From contig WAEK01000004.1 in the NCBI GenBank assembly GCA_011634665.1, positions 648,001 to 712,000 on the forward strand: 64,000 nt of DNA. Reading direction: 5' to 3'. The DNA is from Mortierella sp. BCC40632. Lineage: Eukaryota > Mortierellomycota > Mortierellomycetes > Mortierellales > Mortierellaceae. This document shows, piece after piece, positions 1-11,462 of the stretch (position 1 is its first letter; each line of letters starts with the position of its first letter). The translations under genes were made by a program, and so were the position numbers. The notes under the pieces are model-generated. The model was not told the origin of the DNA. It saw nothing but the letters and a program-made list of their open reading frames with translations, and did not search any database.

Positions 1-65
1 AAGCCTAAGGTAGCCATTATGGCAACCTGTCAACCACATTACTTACTATGTTATGTGGTCTTTTT

Positions 66-265
66 TATAGGAACATGTTGGCATACTTGCGGAGCATGAA
101 TTTGGCACAAACCGAAAGAGATCTTGGCGGTTTGATGACATCCTCGATGCTCGAAAGAAAATCAAATAAAGTGGACTCAGACCACTGCAATTTGTGTTCA
201 AACAACCTTGACACCCTAAATGCGTAGCTAAATGCGTAGAGCAGTACATGACTGAGGTACTCAGA
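66..265 (-). CDS. Possible terminal exon of an unrecognised gene
   Basis: On the minus strand a frame of about 65 codons runs from a CTTAG acceptor-like site at 266-270 to a TAA at 66-68. It has no low-complexity bias and includes the stretches LFEHKLQWSESTLFDFL and AKFMLRKYANMF, which look like real protein. I do not recognise the family, and no upstream exon could be joined with confidence because the neighbouring DNA is repeat-like. It could be the 3' end of a gene, a gene relic or a transposon fragment. A short direct repeat (acgcatttag twice, near 220-240) lies inside it. Confidence 0.25.
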
Positions 266-476
266 CTAAGTGTCGGCTTGCTGTAGAGCCGTTGGTGACA
301 CTAATGGGTAGCAGCTCGAAGAATTTTTCCACTAGATGCTACACAATCATCTAGCCATCAATTCCAAATCCTAAATGTTGGTTCAGCAAGTATTTATCAC
401 GTCGGTTGACTGACTTCTCACGATGGTAATCATCCTGCCACCCCACTATCAACCCTCGGCCATTCAACCGTTAGCC

Positions 477-478
<2 letters not shown>

Positions 479-515
<37 letters not shown>

Positions 516-535
516 AGAGAGAGAAAGAGAGAGGG
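479..535. repeat. Poly-A tract followed by GA-rich run
   Basis: About 32 consecutive A residues are followed by a short GAGAGA-rich segment. Many intergenic regions and introns of this window carry the same A-run plus purine composition. Nothing else gene-like is seen between 270 and 1134 apart from the pentamer array. Confidence 0.8.
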
Positions 536-632
536 AGAGGTTTGGATAAAGTCTGTTACCAAAAACTGTCTGTCTGTCGTAAATGTCCATGTTGATACAT
601 CTTTTGGAGTTGGACCCAAGTAGTGTTTCCTA

Positions 633-820
633 TGAGTTCAACTCAACTCACGTCACACGAGTCGTAGAAAAGTTTGAACTCAACTCATGAGTTGGCAAAA
701 TGAATTCATCTCGACTCAGGGCATCTACGCACTGTAAGCATGTCAACTCACTCCAACTCAACTCAATTCAACTCATGAGTTGAAAAAGCTTCGACTCAAC
801 TGAGTTGAGTTGGTGAGTTA
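633..820. repeat. Degenerate ACTCA/GAGTT pentamer array with palindromes
   Basis: This stretch is built from ACTCA and TGAGT pentamers on both strands, so it contains repeated imperfect palindromes centred on CAACTCATGAGTTG (near 684 and 775). It does not resemble the simple (CT)n or poly-A tracts elsewhere in the window. Pentamer-rich subterminal regions are typical of some hAT-type DNA transposons, so a transposon-end relic is possible, but no transposase or target-site duplication was found. Confidence 0.5.
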
Positions 821-1134
821 GTACATGCAACGTTGATACATTAGGAGCGCAAGCATGCTGTCGATAGACTCTACAAGCTGATCCTTGTATTTGTTAATAT
901 CATCCGACTTTTGAGAATCACTGTTTGTTATGCTGTTATGCTTATCGTGAAGTCTCGAAATCTCATGGCATAGATTGCCTCTGAAGTGTCAGTGTCTCCA
1001 TGATGTTAGTCTATCCTCGGCATCCTCTATGGTCTTCATCCACGTGCTTGGGTCTACCGTAGACACATCCGTAGGTAGATTCCTCCCCAAAAAAGAAACT
1101 CCGACAAAGAGTTCCAAGAAATGCAAAAGGAAGA

Positions 1135-1206
1135 GGTCTCGCCGAGACTCGAACTCGGATTGCAAGATTCAGAGTCTTGATTGCTAACCAATTACAACAC
1201 GAAACC
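1135..1206 (-). tRNA. tRNA-Gln (anticodon CUG), copy 1
   Basis: The minus strand folds into a complete 72-nt tRNA cloverleaf. The acceptor stem GGTTTCG pairs with CGAGACC (one G-T wobble), the D stem is TTGT/GCAA, the anticodon stem CAAGA/TCTTG closes the loop CTCTGAA, and the T arm is CCGAG-TTCGAGT-CTCGG. The anticodon CTG reads CAG glutamine codons. There is no intron and no encoded CCA. A run of four T residues on the minus strand lies 6 nt downstream (1125-1128) and can serve as the RNA polymerase III terminator. The gene body is identical to the copy at 14803-14874, and part of the flank is also shared. From 1207 to 1977 I see no other gene. Confidence 0.93.
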
Positions 1207-1977
1207 TTCGCTCCATGCCTGCATGGAGAAAAAAAGCTTCTCGATGATATTCCTCGTAGAATATCTATTTCCTAGCTATATTAATCTATTTCCCTGCATC
1301 ATTTGACTATGTCTAAAACAGGGTGCCAGGTGAGGTGGCCGGAGTCAGTTTAGTATGTTCTTGACTTAGACTTTGCCTGTATGGATATTCTAGCAATAAT
1401 AGATTGTTTTAAACCACTTGTGGTTGGGTTTTTTACTCGTCAAAAGATCGCCCTGTTTTTTTTTTTTTTTTTTTTTTTTGCTTGTCTTGCCTTGCCTTGT
1501 CAAAAGAGATACAATGGTTCTACTCTTTCCTTGATATAGTCTATTGACCCTTCATTTCAAGTGGTCGAGTGAAGGAAATGAGGAGAAAGGAATTCTTTAA
1601 CATTGAGGTGGTACCTTTGTCTCATCCCCTTCACCTCCTATCCCAAAAGTGAGCCTCCTCCTCCCCGTCCTTCTCAACTCGAGATAATTGCATCTGGATC
1701 GGTCGAGGCTAGTGAGAAATCTATCTCTTTGTTCTGTCGCGTCGCAAGTCACATAGTACCATAAGAGAGAGAGACTCGTGACAATTGGAACAAGTTATTG
1801 GCAGTGAGCACCATCATTTAGCATTACCGCGTATTATCCTTAATCTCGTGACCATACATCTAAAATCGTTTAATGTTATAATTTTATAGGAGATATTTGA
1901 ATGGGGCCAATATTTTCTTTTGTTTTTTTTTTTCTCTTTTTTCTTTGTGTTTTCTTTTTCTTCTGTTGTCTTTTCTC

Positions 1978-3276
1978 TTAAAAGTTGGCCCAGTCATCAT
2001 CATCACCCCATCCATCCTTCTTGGCTGATGCTGCTGACGTGGTCGTGGTTCTTGCGGTGACACCACTTGAGCCCATGGCTGGCTTGACCCGTGTAGCTCC
2101 CATCTTGCTGGCTGTTGGGGTGACGGTCCTGGCAGGCGAAGGAGAACTTGAGTTGGAGCGCGAGCTGCCCATACCTCCTGCACCCACACTCGAGACATTG
2201 AATCCACTGCTGGTCTGGACTCCGTTTCCATTGCCATTCGAGCCATTGCTGCCACTCAGAGGACCTGGAGAAGAGGTGTTGTTACGAGACAAGGTCGGCT
2301 GGTTCTTCTGGTCATAATAGTTCATCGTCGAACTGAAAAAGTCATCATTGCTGGATGACGATTGTTGTTGGTAATCCGAAGAACCAAAGCCGCCATATCG
2401 ACCATTGGACGTATTCGATCTCGCAGGACCGCCACTGTATGGTGGTGCGCCTATCGTGGAGTTGACCATGTTACCGATAGAACGACCTCCTTCTTGCACC
2501 TAAGAGATGAGTCGTATGTGGGGAGAGTGAGATTGATATGGATTAGAATGTCTGAATAGATGATTGGCGTAATGGCGATGATGATTATCTTGTTGGTTGA
2601 CCTGCACAGCCTGTCCTTTCTCTTCCTCTTCACCCCTGATGGCTCAACTTTTTACCTTTTGTCCAATGGTAGAGACGTATCCACCGACACGATTCTGGAA
2701 TTCAGGATCCGTCACCGTCGCAGCCGTAGGCTTGATCACATTCTCATTGATCATGCTGGCACCGGCAGCAATGGTCGTTGACAACATGCTCCAGCCCTTG
2801 GACAGCGCTGCAGCGGGATCGTTCAAGATATCGTTCACATCCAAGTTGGCCGAGTTGTTCTGCTGGGTTCCGTACACGGGAGCACTGCCAAAGCCACCAT
2901 AGCGTCCTCCCTGCGAAGGTGGCAAGTGGTCAGGTCGGGTGGCATTCTCGTTTCCGAGACGAGCAAAGTAATTCTCGTTCCTGGCCTTGTCCGTGAGAGG
3001 TCCAGGCGAGGGAGAATTGTAGCCGCCGTTGCTGCTTCCGTTGGCAGAAAAGCCATTGTTAGCAGGGCTGTTGTAGCCACTAGAGCTGTAAGAGCCATTG
3101 CCGTTGCTGCCGATACTACCACCAAAGTTCCTGGATTGCTGTGAGATTGCTGGGGAGCCGGATCGGTTGCTGGTAGCAGAAGTAGGGCGGATGGGAGTGC
3201 GAGCGGCAGAAGTAGCGGTTGAGGCAGATGGTGTCCAGGCCTTTCCTTCGCACAGCGCGGCCAACTATTCCGAGGA

Positions 3277-3317
<41 letters not shown>

Positions 3318-4173
3318 GTCAGGACGAGGTATGATGTGGTGGACAGGTTATATTTAGCTCGCTGGGCCACAACGAGTGGAAGAGAAGAGACCACTCGTCC
3401 GAGCACAGACAACAGGGAGACTTTGGTTGCAAAAGGGCGTGGGAGCCGCTCTCTCCCTTCCAGGCTGTGTCGTCTTTCTAGAGGGACCTGCGTCCGGCTC
3501 AGGCACGCGAGGAATGCACAACAAAGGCAAACAAGACAGCACAGGAGAGAGAGAGAGAGAAAAAAAAAAAGAGAGAGTAGATGGGCTTCTGGAGTAAGAG
3601 GAAGTCCTTTGGGTGTACCTTTTCCTTGTACTGGGCAGCAAAGACGCTGCTGTACTTTTCCTTGATGCTCATCCCATCCTGGTAGTCTGGGCTAGACTCG
3701 AAGAACTCTCTGGCCTTGATGTTTCCACCATGCTCCATCTTCTTGAGCTGATCGTCCGACCACTTGTCCATCGATATCGACCGCACAAAGCTAAAAAAAA
3801 TGAGAGTCTCGGAGTTAGTTCAGTGCAGAGGAGGAGTGGAGCGAGAGAGCCTCGTCGTCTATCACGATCAATCCACAGAAACAGCCCAGCAGTGCCTCTT
3901 TGCTTCCAAAAACTGCATAGAGACCTGAGAGAGAAGCAAAGAATCATAAAAAAGTGAGAGAACGAACCTGATATGTACACCGAGCGAACGATGCACACCC
4001 GAGCACTCTAGACAGATAAAGATACCCAGGTTGCAACTAGCCCACTGGGGATTAGGTGCATTGCAGTCCATGCAGTTCTATAGAGAGGATGATGATGATG
4101 ATGATGGAATGGATGATGATGATAACGAACGAATGGATGATGATGAACGACGACAGTCAGAGAGAGAACGACA

Positions 4174-4208
<35 letters not shown>

Positions 4209-4320
4209 CTCCATTCGATGGCATGAGACGAGCAGAGCACTGCCATTCGATTCCTGATGATGTTCTCCTTTTAGGCTGATCTGTTGATTCTGGTCATCCT
4301 GATGAATCCTCTCTTTTCTT

Positions 4321-4360
<40 letters not shown>

Positions 4361-4491
4361 CTTTTTCTTTTTTTCTTTCCTTCCTGGTTCATCTGGGTTC
4401 TCTTGACAAACAAGTTGTAGCTGGGAACTGTTTTTACCTTGTTCCCTTCTCTCCGCTGGATGTCGAACAGGATGCGCTTGTATTGGCCAGT
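1978..4491 (-). CDS. ArfGAP1/Gcs1-type Arf GTPase-activating protein (first exon unresolved)
   Basis: Predicted GTPase-activating protein for Arf GTPases, acting on COPI/Golgi membranes. Exons that join in frame are 4438-4491, 3968-4077, 3619-3790, 2656-3264 and 1978-2499, giving about 489 residues plus a missing short N-terminal exon. The ArfGAP zinc finger is intact: NCMDC, then ICLEC, followed by [15 protein letters not shown] with the catalytic arginine of the family. After the catalytic domain come Ser/Asn/Gly-rich stretches, an amphipathic segment ([15 protein letters not shown]) that could be a lipid-packing sensor, and a tryptophan/acidic tail ending [11 protein letters not shown], as in ArfGAP1-type proteins. 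The first visible exon starts in phase 0 with [12 protein letters not shown], so only a few residues precede it; no upstream ATG/donor pair in the GA-repeat DNA was convincing. A partial copy of the exon 4438-4491 edge lies at 4691-4720. Confidence 0.85.
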
Positions 4492-4610
4492 CTGGAGAAT
4501 GGAAAGAGAAGAAGAAGAGGAGGGGGGGGGGGATCTGCGAAAAGCTCGGAAGAAATGTGTCCCCTGGGTTAGAGAGAGTGAGAGAGTGAGAGAGTGAGAG
4601 AAGGGAGAGA

Positions 4611-4656
<46 letters not shown>

Positions 4657-4836
4657 GAGGAGGAAGAGAAGGAGGAGGAGGAAGAGGGAACTGTTTTACC
4701 TTGTTCCTTCTCTCCGCAGGATGAGATTGGAAAGACAAGAGAAAGAGAGAAAGAGAGAGAGAGAAAGAGAGAGAAAGAAAAGTAAAAAAAAGCACGGGAT
4801 TAGAAACAGCAAAAAGAAAATAAGGGGGAGGAGAAG

Positions 4837-4894
<58 letters not shown>

Positions 4895-5168
4895 AGTTGT
4901 AGCCCACTTAGAGTTTGACTCTTGCTATTTCTCTCTTTCTCTCGCGCACTGCTCTCTATTCCAGCCAAGGGACGACTGCCATGCCATCATCACTGATCAC
5001 CCTGCAGCCAATCCAATGCCACATTCACAAGACTCCCATCTGTCACACAACTATGCTAAAAAGTATCACTTCGATTAATGTACTGTCTGTGGACTCGAGA
5101 GAGATGACTTTAATGTCTACATACAAAGGATTTCTCTTTTTTTTCTTTGTGTGTGTTTGTGTTTGTAT
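4492..5168. repeat. GA/CT microsatellite cluster between ArfGAP and kinase genes
   Basis: Three (GA)n blocks (about 4573-4655, 4740-4775 and 4838-4892) fill most of this interval, which must also hold the ArfGAP promoter and first exon. A 30-bp segment at 4691-4720 is a near copy of the ArfGAP exon/donor junction at 4429-4458. The GA blocks open spurious Arg-Glu and Ser-Leu frames on both strands. Confidence 0.75.
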
Positions 5169-6162
5169 CTATCGGTAGCGATACACTTCGCATCCACTCT
5201 GTTCTCGGCAGAGGTACCGCTGGTATTTGATCTCTTGCACACGACACACCCAGTCGCACAACTCGAGCGTACCAACACTTGTCGTCTTGGCCACGTTCAG
5301 GAACGGATGACTCTCCAACAGCTCTTGAGCCGACTTGCGATCCCTTGGCTGCTCCTCCAACAAGATCCTCAACAAGTCTGCTGCTTGGAGTAACACTCGC
5401 GGATAGTACGTTCCCTGAGCAATAAACTCTTTGAGCAACACAATCGTCTGGTTGGTATTCTCGACACTCAGGTACTTGGAGCCAAAATAGTGTAGATCAC
5501 AGTCAGGGATATAGGGCTCCAGCATCTCACCGAGGACAATACCCAACGAATACAGATCGGCTGCCGTAGGATCATACGCGCCATACGCGCCCGCCTTCAG
5601 GATCTCGGGTGCAATATAGCCCGTCGTACCACAGACGGGGAGCTGACGTTGGGCTCCCGGGGTGCGGTCAACCTTCATAGAGAGACCAAAGTCAATGATG
5701 ACCACATCCCGTTCTGCGTGCGTTACCATCAAGTTGGACGGATTGATGTCAAGATGAGCAATATTCTTGGCATGGACGGCAGCCAACCCTGTCAAGATTT
5801 GACAAAGTGTCTTGCGAACAGCACAGAGGTTCTTGTTCACAGCATGACAATCAAACTTTTTGAGCATGGGTAACACAAGGACAGTGTCGCCATTGTCGTT
5901 CACAAACGAGTCCTCGAGATGAATCACGTTGGGAAGACGACCTAGACCGTGCAAGAGTTGCAATTCTCGTTCTGCAAGACCTGCGACGGGCACGGTCTTG
6001 AAGGCCAATGGCATAAAGTCGGCAATACGGATTCCAAATTCGATGGTTGACAGATCATGCTAGATGAGGTGAGAGGAGAAAGAAGGAGTAAGGTCATTGT
6101 TAGAAGAGCTGCAGTATGTAGTGGTAGAAATGATATTCATGTTCAACTCTCATCGCGATTGC

Positions 6163-6211
<49 letters not shown>

Positions 6212-6433
6212 CGCGATCTAGATCCGTTCATTTAATGATATTTTTCGGGAACACAACACAGGACAAAGAGGGAGAGGGTGCAAAAGCGCAAGAGCATGGC
6301 TCGCGCGGGCCCTGACACTCATTTTTCCCCGTCACGCACAATTGCAGGGTCGAGAGCAACAACGAGAGCAAAGCGCGAATGGGTGTGTGTGTGTGAGAAA
6401 GAGAGAAAGAGAATAGAGTAGAGAGAGAGAGAG

Positions 6434-6466
<33 letters not shown>

Positions 6467-6637
6467 AAGGGGGAGGAGAGAGAGAGCACACAACGGACAG
6501 ACATGCTCTGTGCGCCCTGAACCAAAAAAGAACAAGTGGGGAGAGAGATGGAGAGAGACTCGCCTGATCTGAATCAGGTTGACTCTGCAAAAGATAAGGA
6601 TTGCTGCTATGATGACTGAGTACACCCATTTCACATA

Positions 6638-6675
<38 letters not shown>

Positions 6676-7737
6676 TTTTTTTTTTTTTCTTTTTTCTTTT
6701 TTTCTTTTCTCACTCTCCACCAATAGACCCCGTTTGGTCAAGAAGGGTGTGAGTGTGTGTGTGAGAAAAAAAAAAAAAGAGTGGACCAGTCAGGAAGAGA
6801 CGAGACGCTAAGCCAGGTCAGGATGGGACTGTGTGTTTGCAGTCACCCGTTATCGCAGACCACCACACAGATCGGATTGTGTAGAAAAAATGAGAAAAAA
6901 AAAAAGGGCGAGAGTGAGTAAAAGGTAGGATAAGAAGAAAAAAAAAGAAAAGAGACTTACTTGCAGCTTAGGAAACATATCATTGACAAGGTACTCCGTC
7001 TGTCGTTTGGACGGATGATGCTCGCATGGAGCCGTGTACACATAGTTGTTCTCATCACAACACTCTGTCGTGCCAGTCTTTGTCGTAGTCGTAGTCATCG
7101 CAGAGTCATTCTTTGCATTGGCAAATCGGATTGAATCAAGGATGACAGGACTCGACAAGACATCTTCCAACTGACCCGCAAGATGAATCGACTGCGTCTT
7201 TTTGTGGACATTGTTGATGCTGTGGCGATAAAAGTGAGGATGAAGACTGTGGCGAGCTGGAGAACGTGGTATGCCCAGACCCTGATGAAAACTCGAGTGC
7301 TGGTGTTGTTTCCGAGGGAGGAGCGTTAGGCGGGCAGGCAATTGTTGCTGCTGCTGGCGACGTTTCTGAAGCAACGTTGTCTTGCCGGTGGCAGCGGTGG
7401 TGGTAGTAGCGGTGGCAGCGGTGGTTGTGGTGGTAGCTGTTACTGCGGGTACGGGTATGGCTGGAATGACGGGTGCGGAGATGGCAGTTGGTTCAGGCGC
7501 CGAGACCTTGAGGCCGAGGCCCAGGCCAACAAAGCCCAGGCCGGGACTCGACTCGTGCGTGAGGTGGAAGGGAAAGGCCGAAAGTGGTAAAGTCGTCTCC
7601 ATGATGTCGTGTGTAGGCGAGCAGGGTGCAGTCCGGGGCGCGGGCATGGTCGTGGACGGGAGACGGAGCGAAGAGGAGGAAGGACCCTGAGGAAGGACAA
7701 GGGTCGATATCTTTGCGAGTGAGGCAGTGGCAGCCAT
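5169..7737 (-). CDS. Divergent CDC7-like protein kinase
   Basis: Two exons join in phase 0: 6961-7737 (residues 1-259) and 5169-6059 (260-555). The first half is low-complexity (Pro, Ser, Thr-Ala and Gln runs). The second is a protein kinase domain: candidate ATP lysine K280 (PLAFK), helix-C E291, catalytic loop HLDINPSN with D363 and N368, DFG at 382-384, and the APE-region motif GTTGYIAPEIL. Layout and wording are closest to the CDC7 (Dbf4-dependent) group, but the HRD arginine is Leu, the usual catalytic-loop lysine is Asn (N365), and no glycine-rich loop is visible before K280. The 901-bp intron is full of (CT)n, (CA)n and poly-A and may hide an exon with that loop. Start is the first ATG (7735-7737) after an in-frame stop. 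CDC7 identity is uncertain; kinase fold is clear. Confidence 0.7.
6164..6208. repeat. (CT)22 microsatellite in kinase intron
   Basis: Uninterrupted CT dinucleotides sit inside the kinase intron and are flanked on both sides by the self-complementary octamer ATCGCGAT. Other simple repeats in the same intron are a poly-A run at about 6434-6465 and (CA)n at about 6640-6673. Confidence 0.85.
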
Positions 7738-8413
7738 CCTGACGAGGTCTAGCAACGAAGCGACAAACGACGAGAGGCGGGCAGCGGGCGTAGGGGTGGA
7801 CGGAGCCGTGGTGGAGAAGAAGGTGAAAGCAGTGCCGACGGACGGTCACTGATTGTAGTGTATGAGTGAGGACGGGTACCGGGCGTGGGGCAGACGGAAG
7901 TGCGAGTGGGGGAGACTAGAGTCGGCGACACACGATCGATGCATCAAATAGACCGTCGAGAAAGAGCTGTGGGTTGGGGGGAGGGTAGGGAAGTGGAGAG
8001 AATGGAGTGTTGGAGCCAAGTGGGCCAGAGAAGGTACTGTAGCAGAAGCGAGTACCGGGGAGAGAAACAGAAAAGAAAAAAGAAAGAAAAGAGAGAGGAG
8101 TAGAGTGAAGGCTATACGGATCTTTCTTGCTGGCAATGGTATTGGTGGTGAGAGTAAGAGTCAGAGAGTGAGTAAAAGTGAGAGGCAAGGGAAAGAGTGA
8201 AGCAAGAGAAGGAGTGGAAAGGGCCCTTGTGTGGACCACGGCCACCCCTCGACCTTATAAAGGGATTCGTCTCCAGTGAGAGAGTGAGAGTGAGAGAGAG
8301 TGAGATAGAGATACGGTTCGATATATTCTTGGCTATACTATCGATTCAATCCTCCTTATCCAAACCTATTCATTCGCCATTCACTCGTCATTGTCAACCG
8401 TCTCTCGCTCCTG

Positions 8414-8472
<59 letters not shown>

Positions 8473-9132
8473 ATCGACTCCTATCGTCTCTCCGCCCCAT
8501 CCTCTTTTTCTCTCTTTCTCTTTCTAGCCTGGCTATCCATTCATTCATAGCTCATAGCTATCTACAGCCCTGGCCACCCAAACCACCACCCCACTCCTCT
8601 AGCACTGCGCCGCCTTCTTGTTACATCGTCTTGGCGTAGCCCGGGTGTGGCAGAGCGAGAACGAACAATAGGCGGCGAGCCAAAGACGCAAGCGCGAAAC
8701 CGGTCCTCACCCACACCCATGGCCCATCTCAGACACACACAGCCTTCTCACAGACTTTTTTCTCCTTTCTCTTGACTAAAGGTCCTCCACACCTTTGCCC
8801 CAACACTAACTTACCCAGTTCTCATCACGCCGATCCCAACCCAAGCGAGTCAGTTCCTATAGACCTAACTATGATCAGACTAGACTAGACCTGGTCCAAC
8901 ACGAGTCGACATGGACCTGGCAATGGGCTTTGTAAGAAGAAGAAGAAAAGACCTAACCCGACCGAGGATCTCTTTCTTACTTCTTTCTCTCACTCTCTTT
9001 CTCCTTCTCTCAATCGGTCCTGTTCCTGTCCTATCTGTTTTCATTTCGGCCGCTAATCCGCTCTGCGATAAGCGCCTGCACACCCCACTAATTGCAGATG
9101 GTCGGTGCCTGATTAGACACTGCACACACCGA

Positions 9133-9163
<31 letters not shown>

Positions 9164-11440
9164 AACCAACAGAGGGAGAGAGAGAGAGAGAGCCATAAGC
9201 TTAGGCTAGGTCGCTCAATGTGCTGTTACAGCCCGGGACTTCAAGACCTGTTGCTGCCCGAATGCTTGCATCAGAGAGACAGAAGGTGTAGAGCTGTCCA
9301 GAGCCGCAGGCTTACAGAGCCGCTAAAGCTTACCTGACAGATAACCAGACAGACAGCAAACAACAGAAAAAGGCAGAACGGGAAACAAGGATGAAGGATA
9401 GCAGGGCAGTGAGAGGATGTCCATACGCAATCTCACCCATACAGAATAATGCCGCAACCTTTTTCTCTCTCTCTCTCTCCATCGCCCAGCATCATTCGCC
9501 AGGGACGAGCCTTTTTTTTTTTTTTTTTTTTAACAAGACCAAAAGACCCTCGTATGCTGGCTCTCTCCTCCCCTTTTTGCTCCCTGGCCTTTTGCCTTTT
9601 GCTCTCTCTCTCTTTATCTCAAGCTAGATAAATGGCCCATGATTGCTGCTCCTTGGTCGCCTGCGTCCTTTTTAGCACCTCCTCTGTTACGGCCCATTGT
9701 CTATTATCAGACGGATGGGAGGAGGTGGTGGTGGGAAGAGGGGGGGGATGAAGGATGTGCTCAAGTGCGATGCGGTCATTGTTCCCTGCCGCGAGTGGGG
9801 GCTTTGCCCAGACAGATAGAGAGTAGTAGCCAGTACCCAGAATGCCTGCGAAACACTCATCGCTGAGGCCGTGCCAGCCAAAAGCGGGAAAGAAAGAGAG
9901 TCAAGAGACGATGAGGTCAAGTAAGCTCGCACGAACATGTTAATGAGCGCAACCTTTTTTTTTTTTTTTTTTTTTTTTTGAGTAGAAAGAGAAAAAAAGG
10001 CCTCGAATGTTCCTTTTGCTCTCTATCGCTGCTATCGTCTATCGTCCCCATTCTTCTCTAGTTCTCTATCAATTCATTTGCACTCGGTTGTTTTTTTGTT
10101 TTTATCCATCTGCCATCCCTTCTGTAGAAACTACACAAAAGAGACTCGCGTGTAAAAAAAAAAAAAAAAACACGAAAGATGGATGTTTGTGTAGATGCGT
10201 GGTGTGCATGGTCCATATGTTTGGATTGTGCCATTTGTTGTTAGTGTGTATATGTGCGTGTGTGTGTGTGTGTGTGTGTGTTTATGTTTTGTGTTTGTGT
10301 GTGCCTGACCTGGGATGTTGAGAAATGAATCCCTTGAGCTATTGCCGGGTTTCTCTGACTAAAAAGAAATAGACCTGTGTGGTGTCGGTTCAATGCTCGT
10401 GCTAGTTCGCCGATCGATGAGGAGGATGACGAGAAATACTTTGATGGGCTATTTTCTGCCCTTCTGTCTCCGCTTCTTGTCCACCTTCGCCTCGAAATGT
10501 AATTTCGCCACATCCGCTTCAGCCTCCTCCCCCTCCTCTCCGTCCTACACCCCGCATCGAACCACTAGTTCAGAGGACCGTAGGTTGAGGCGCAGGGCGG
10601 GCGGAGAGACCCTATCTCTCGGCTCTGTAGACCAAAAAGACTGGGCAGAGTGAACGAGCAAATGGGGCAAACGCGAAAATAGAGAAAGGGAGAGAGAGAG
10701 AGAGAAAGAGAAAGAGAAAGAGAAAGTGCGTGATAATGGCATGACGCCGGTCATCACTGACAAGGAGGCCACGTTCGCGTGTATCTTTTCGTTCGTGAAC
10801 GGCGACCGAGGAAATTCGCTCACGGACACACGCAACTGTAAATGCCTCTCTTTCTCTCCCCGGTTCTCTTGGTCTCCTGCCACGAATCGGCGGCCCAAAT
10901 GCCACAAGCGGAGACGTATGACAGGGCTTGAACATCCCCTCAACGATATCCTTTGGTCATCTTCCAGACGAGAGTGCTTCTTCCCACACAAATCTTTTAA
11001 CCAAAGAGTCCCACGCTGCCTGCTGCCTAATGTCTTGTCTCATCTCCCAGACACCTCCTTGTTCCTCAATTGCTCTTTGCAGGCACCATTGACACGGGTC
11101 AGGTTTAGTTTTGAGGAATTAGGAAATATGGATGCGTCTGGACACCTTATCGAGGAGGCTGGGAGGCATGCACCATTCCAGAGTCCAGACGAGCTAGAGG
11201 AAAGGGACTGGGGGAGAAGAGAGAAGAGAGGAGAGAGGAGGAGGAGGGGGAGGAGGAGGAGGCAGGAGAGTTTGCGAGTGAGAGAGAATTGAGCTTGGGC
11301 CAAACCTGGGTATGACCTGAGCGTCCCTTCTTCTTCTTCTCTGACTTGGGCGATGGGTATAGACTAGTAGATGACGATCTCCTCCTTCTCTTTCTCATTC
11401 TCTCGCTCACTTCTCTGACTCTGAAATAATAATAACAATA
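7738..11440. other. Gene-poor DNA upstream of the kinase gene
   Basis: The first few hundred bases are the presumed promoter of the kinase gene. Beyond that I find only simple repeats: (CT)n at 8424-8470, a CAGA run near 9133-9170, poly-T at 9512-9531 and 9955-9979, (GT)n at 10259-10281 and a GAAA-rich block at 10680-10727. Open frames here are interrupted, repeat-derived or lack any recognisable domain. Confidence 0.6.
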
Positions 11441-11462
11441 ATAATAATAAAAAAAGGCCGCC

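Noticed and set aside
975..1187. Plus-strand frame of 70 codons over the tRNA
   Set aside because: Its end is the reverse complement of the tRNA gene and the rest has no protein-like features.
7738..7846. Extending the kinase N-terminus to non-ATG codons upstream of 7737
   Set aside because: The frame is open to a TGA near 7848 but contains no ATG; fungal genes rarely use non-ATG starts without other evidence.
10726..11292. Plus-strand frame of 188 codons
   Set aside because: No domain, biased composition, ends in Arg/Glu runs from GA-rich DNA, and no plausible promoter or splice partner.
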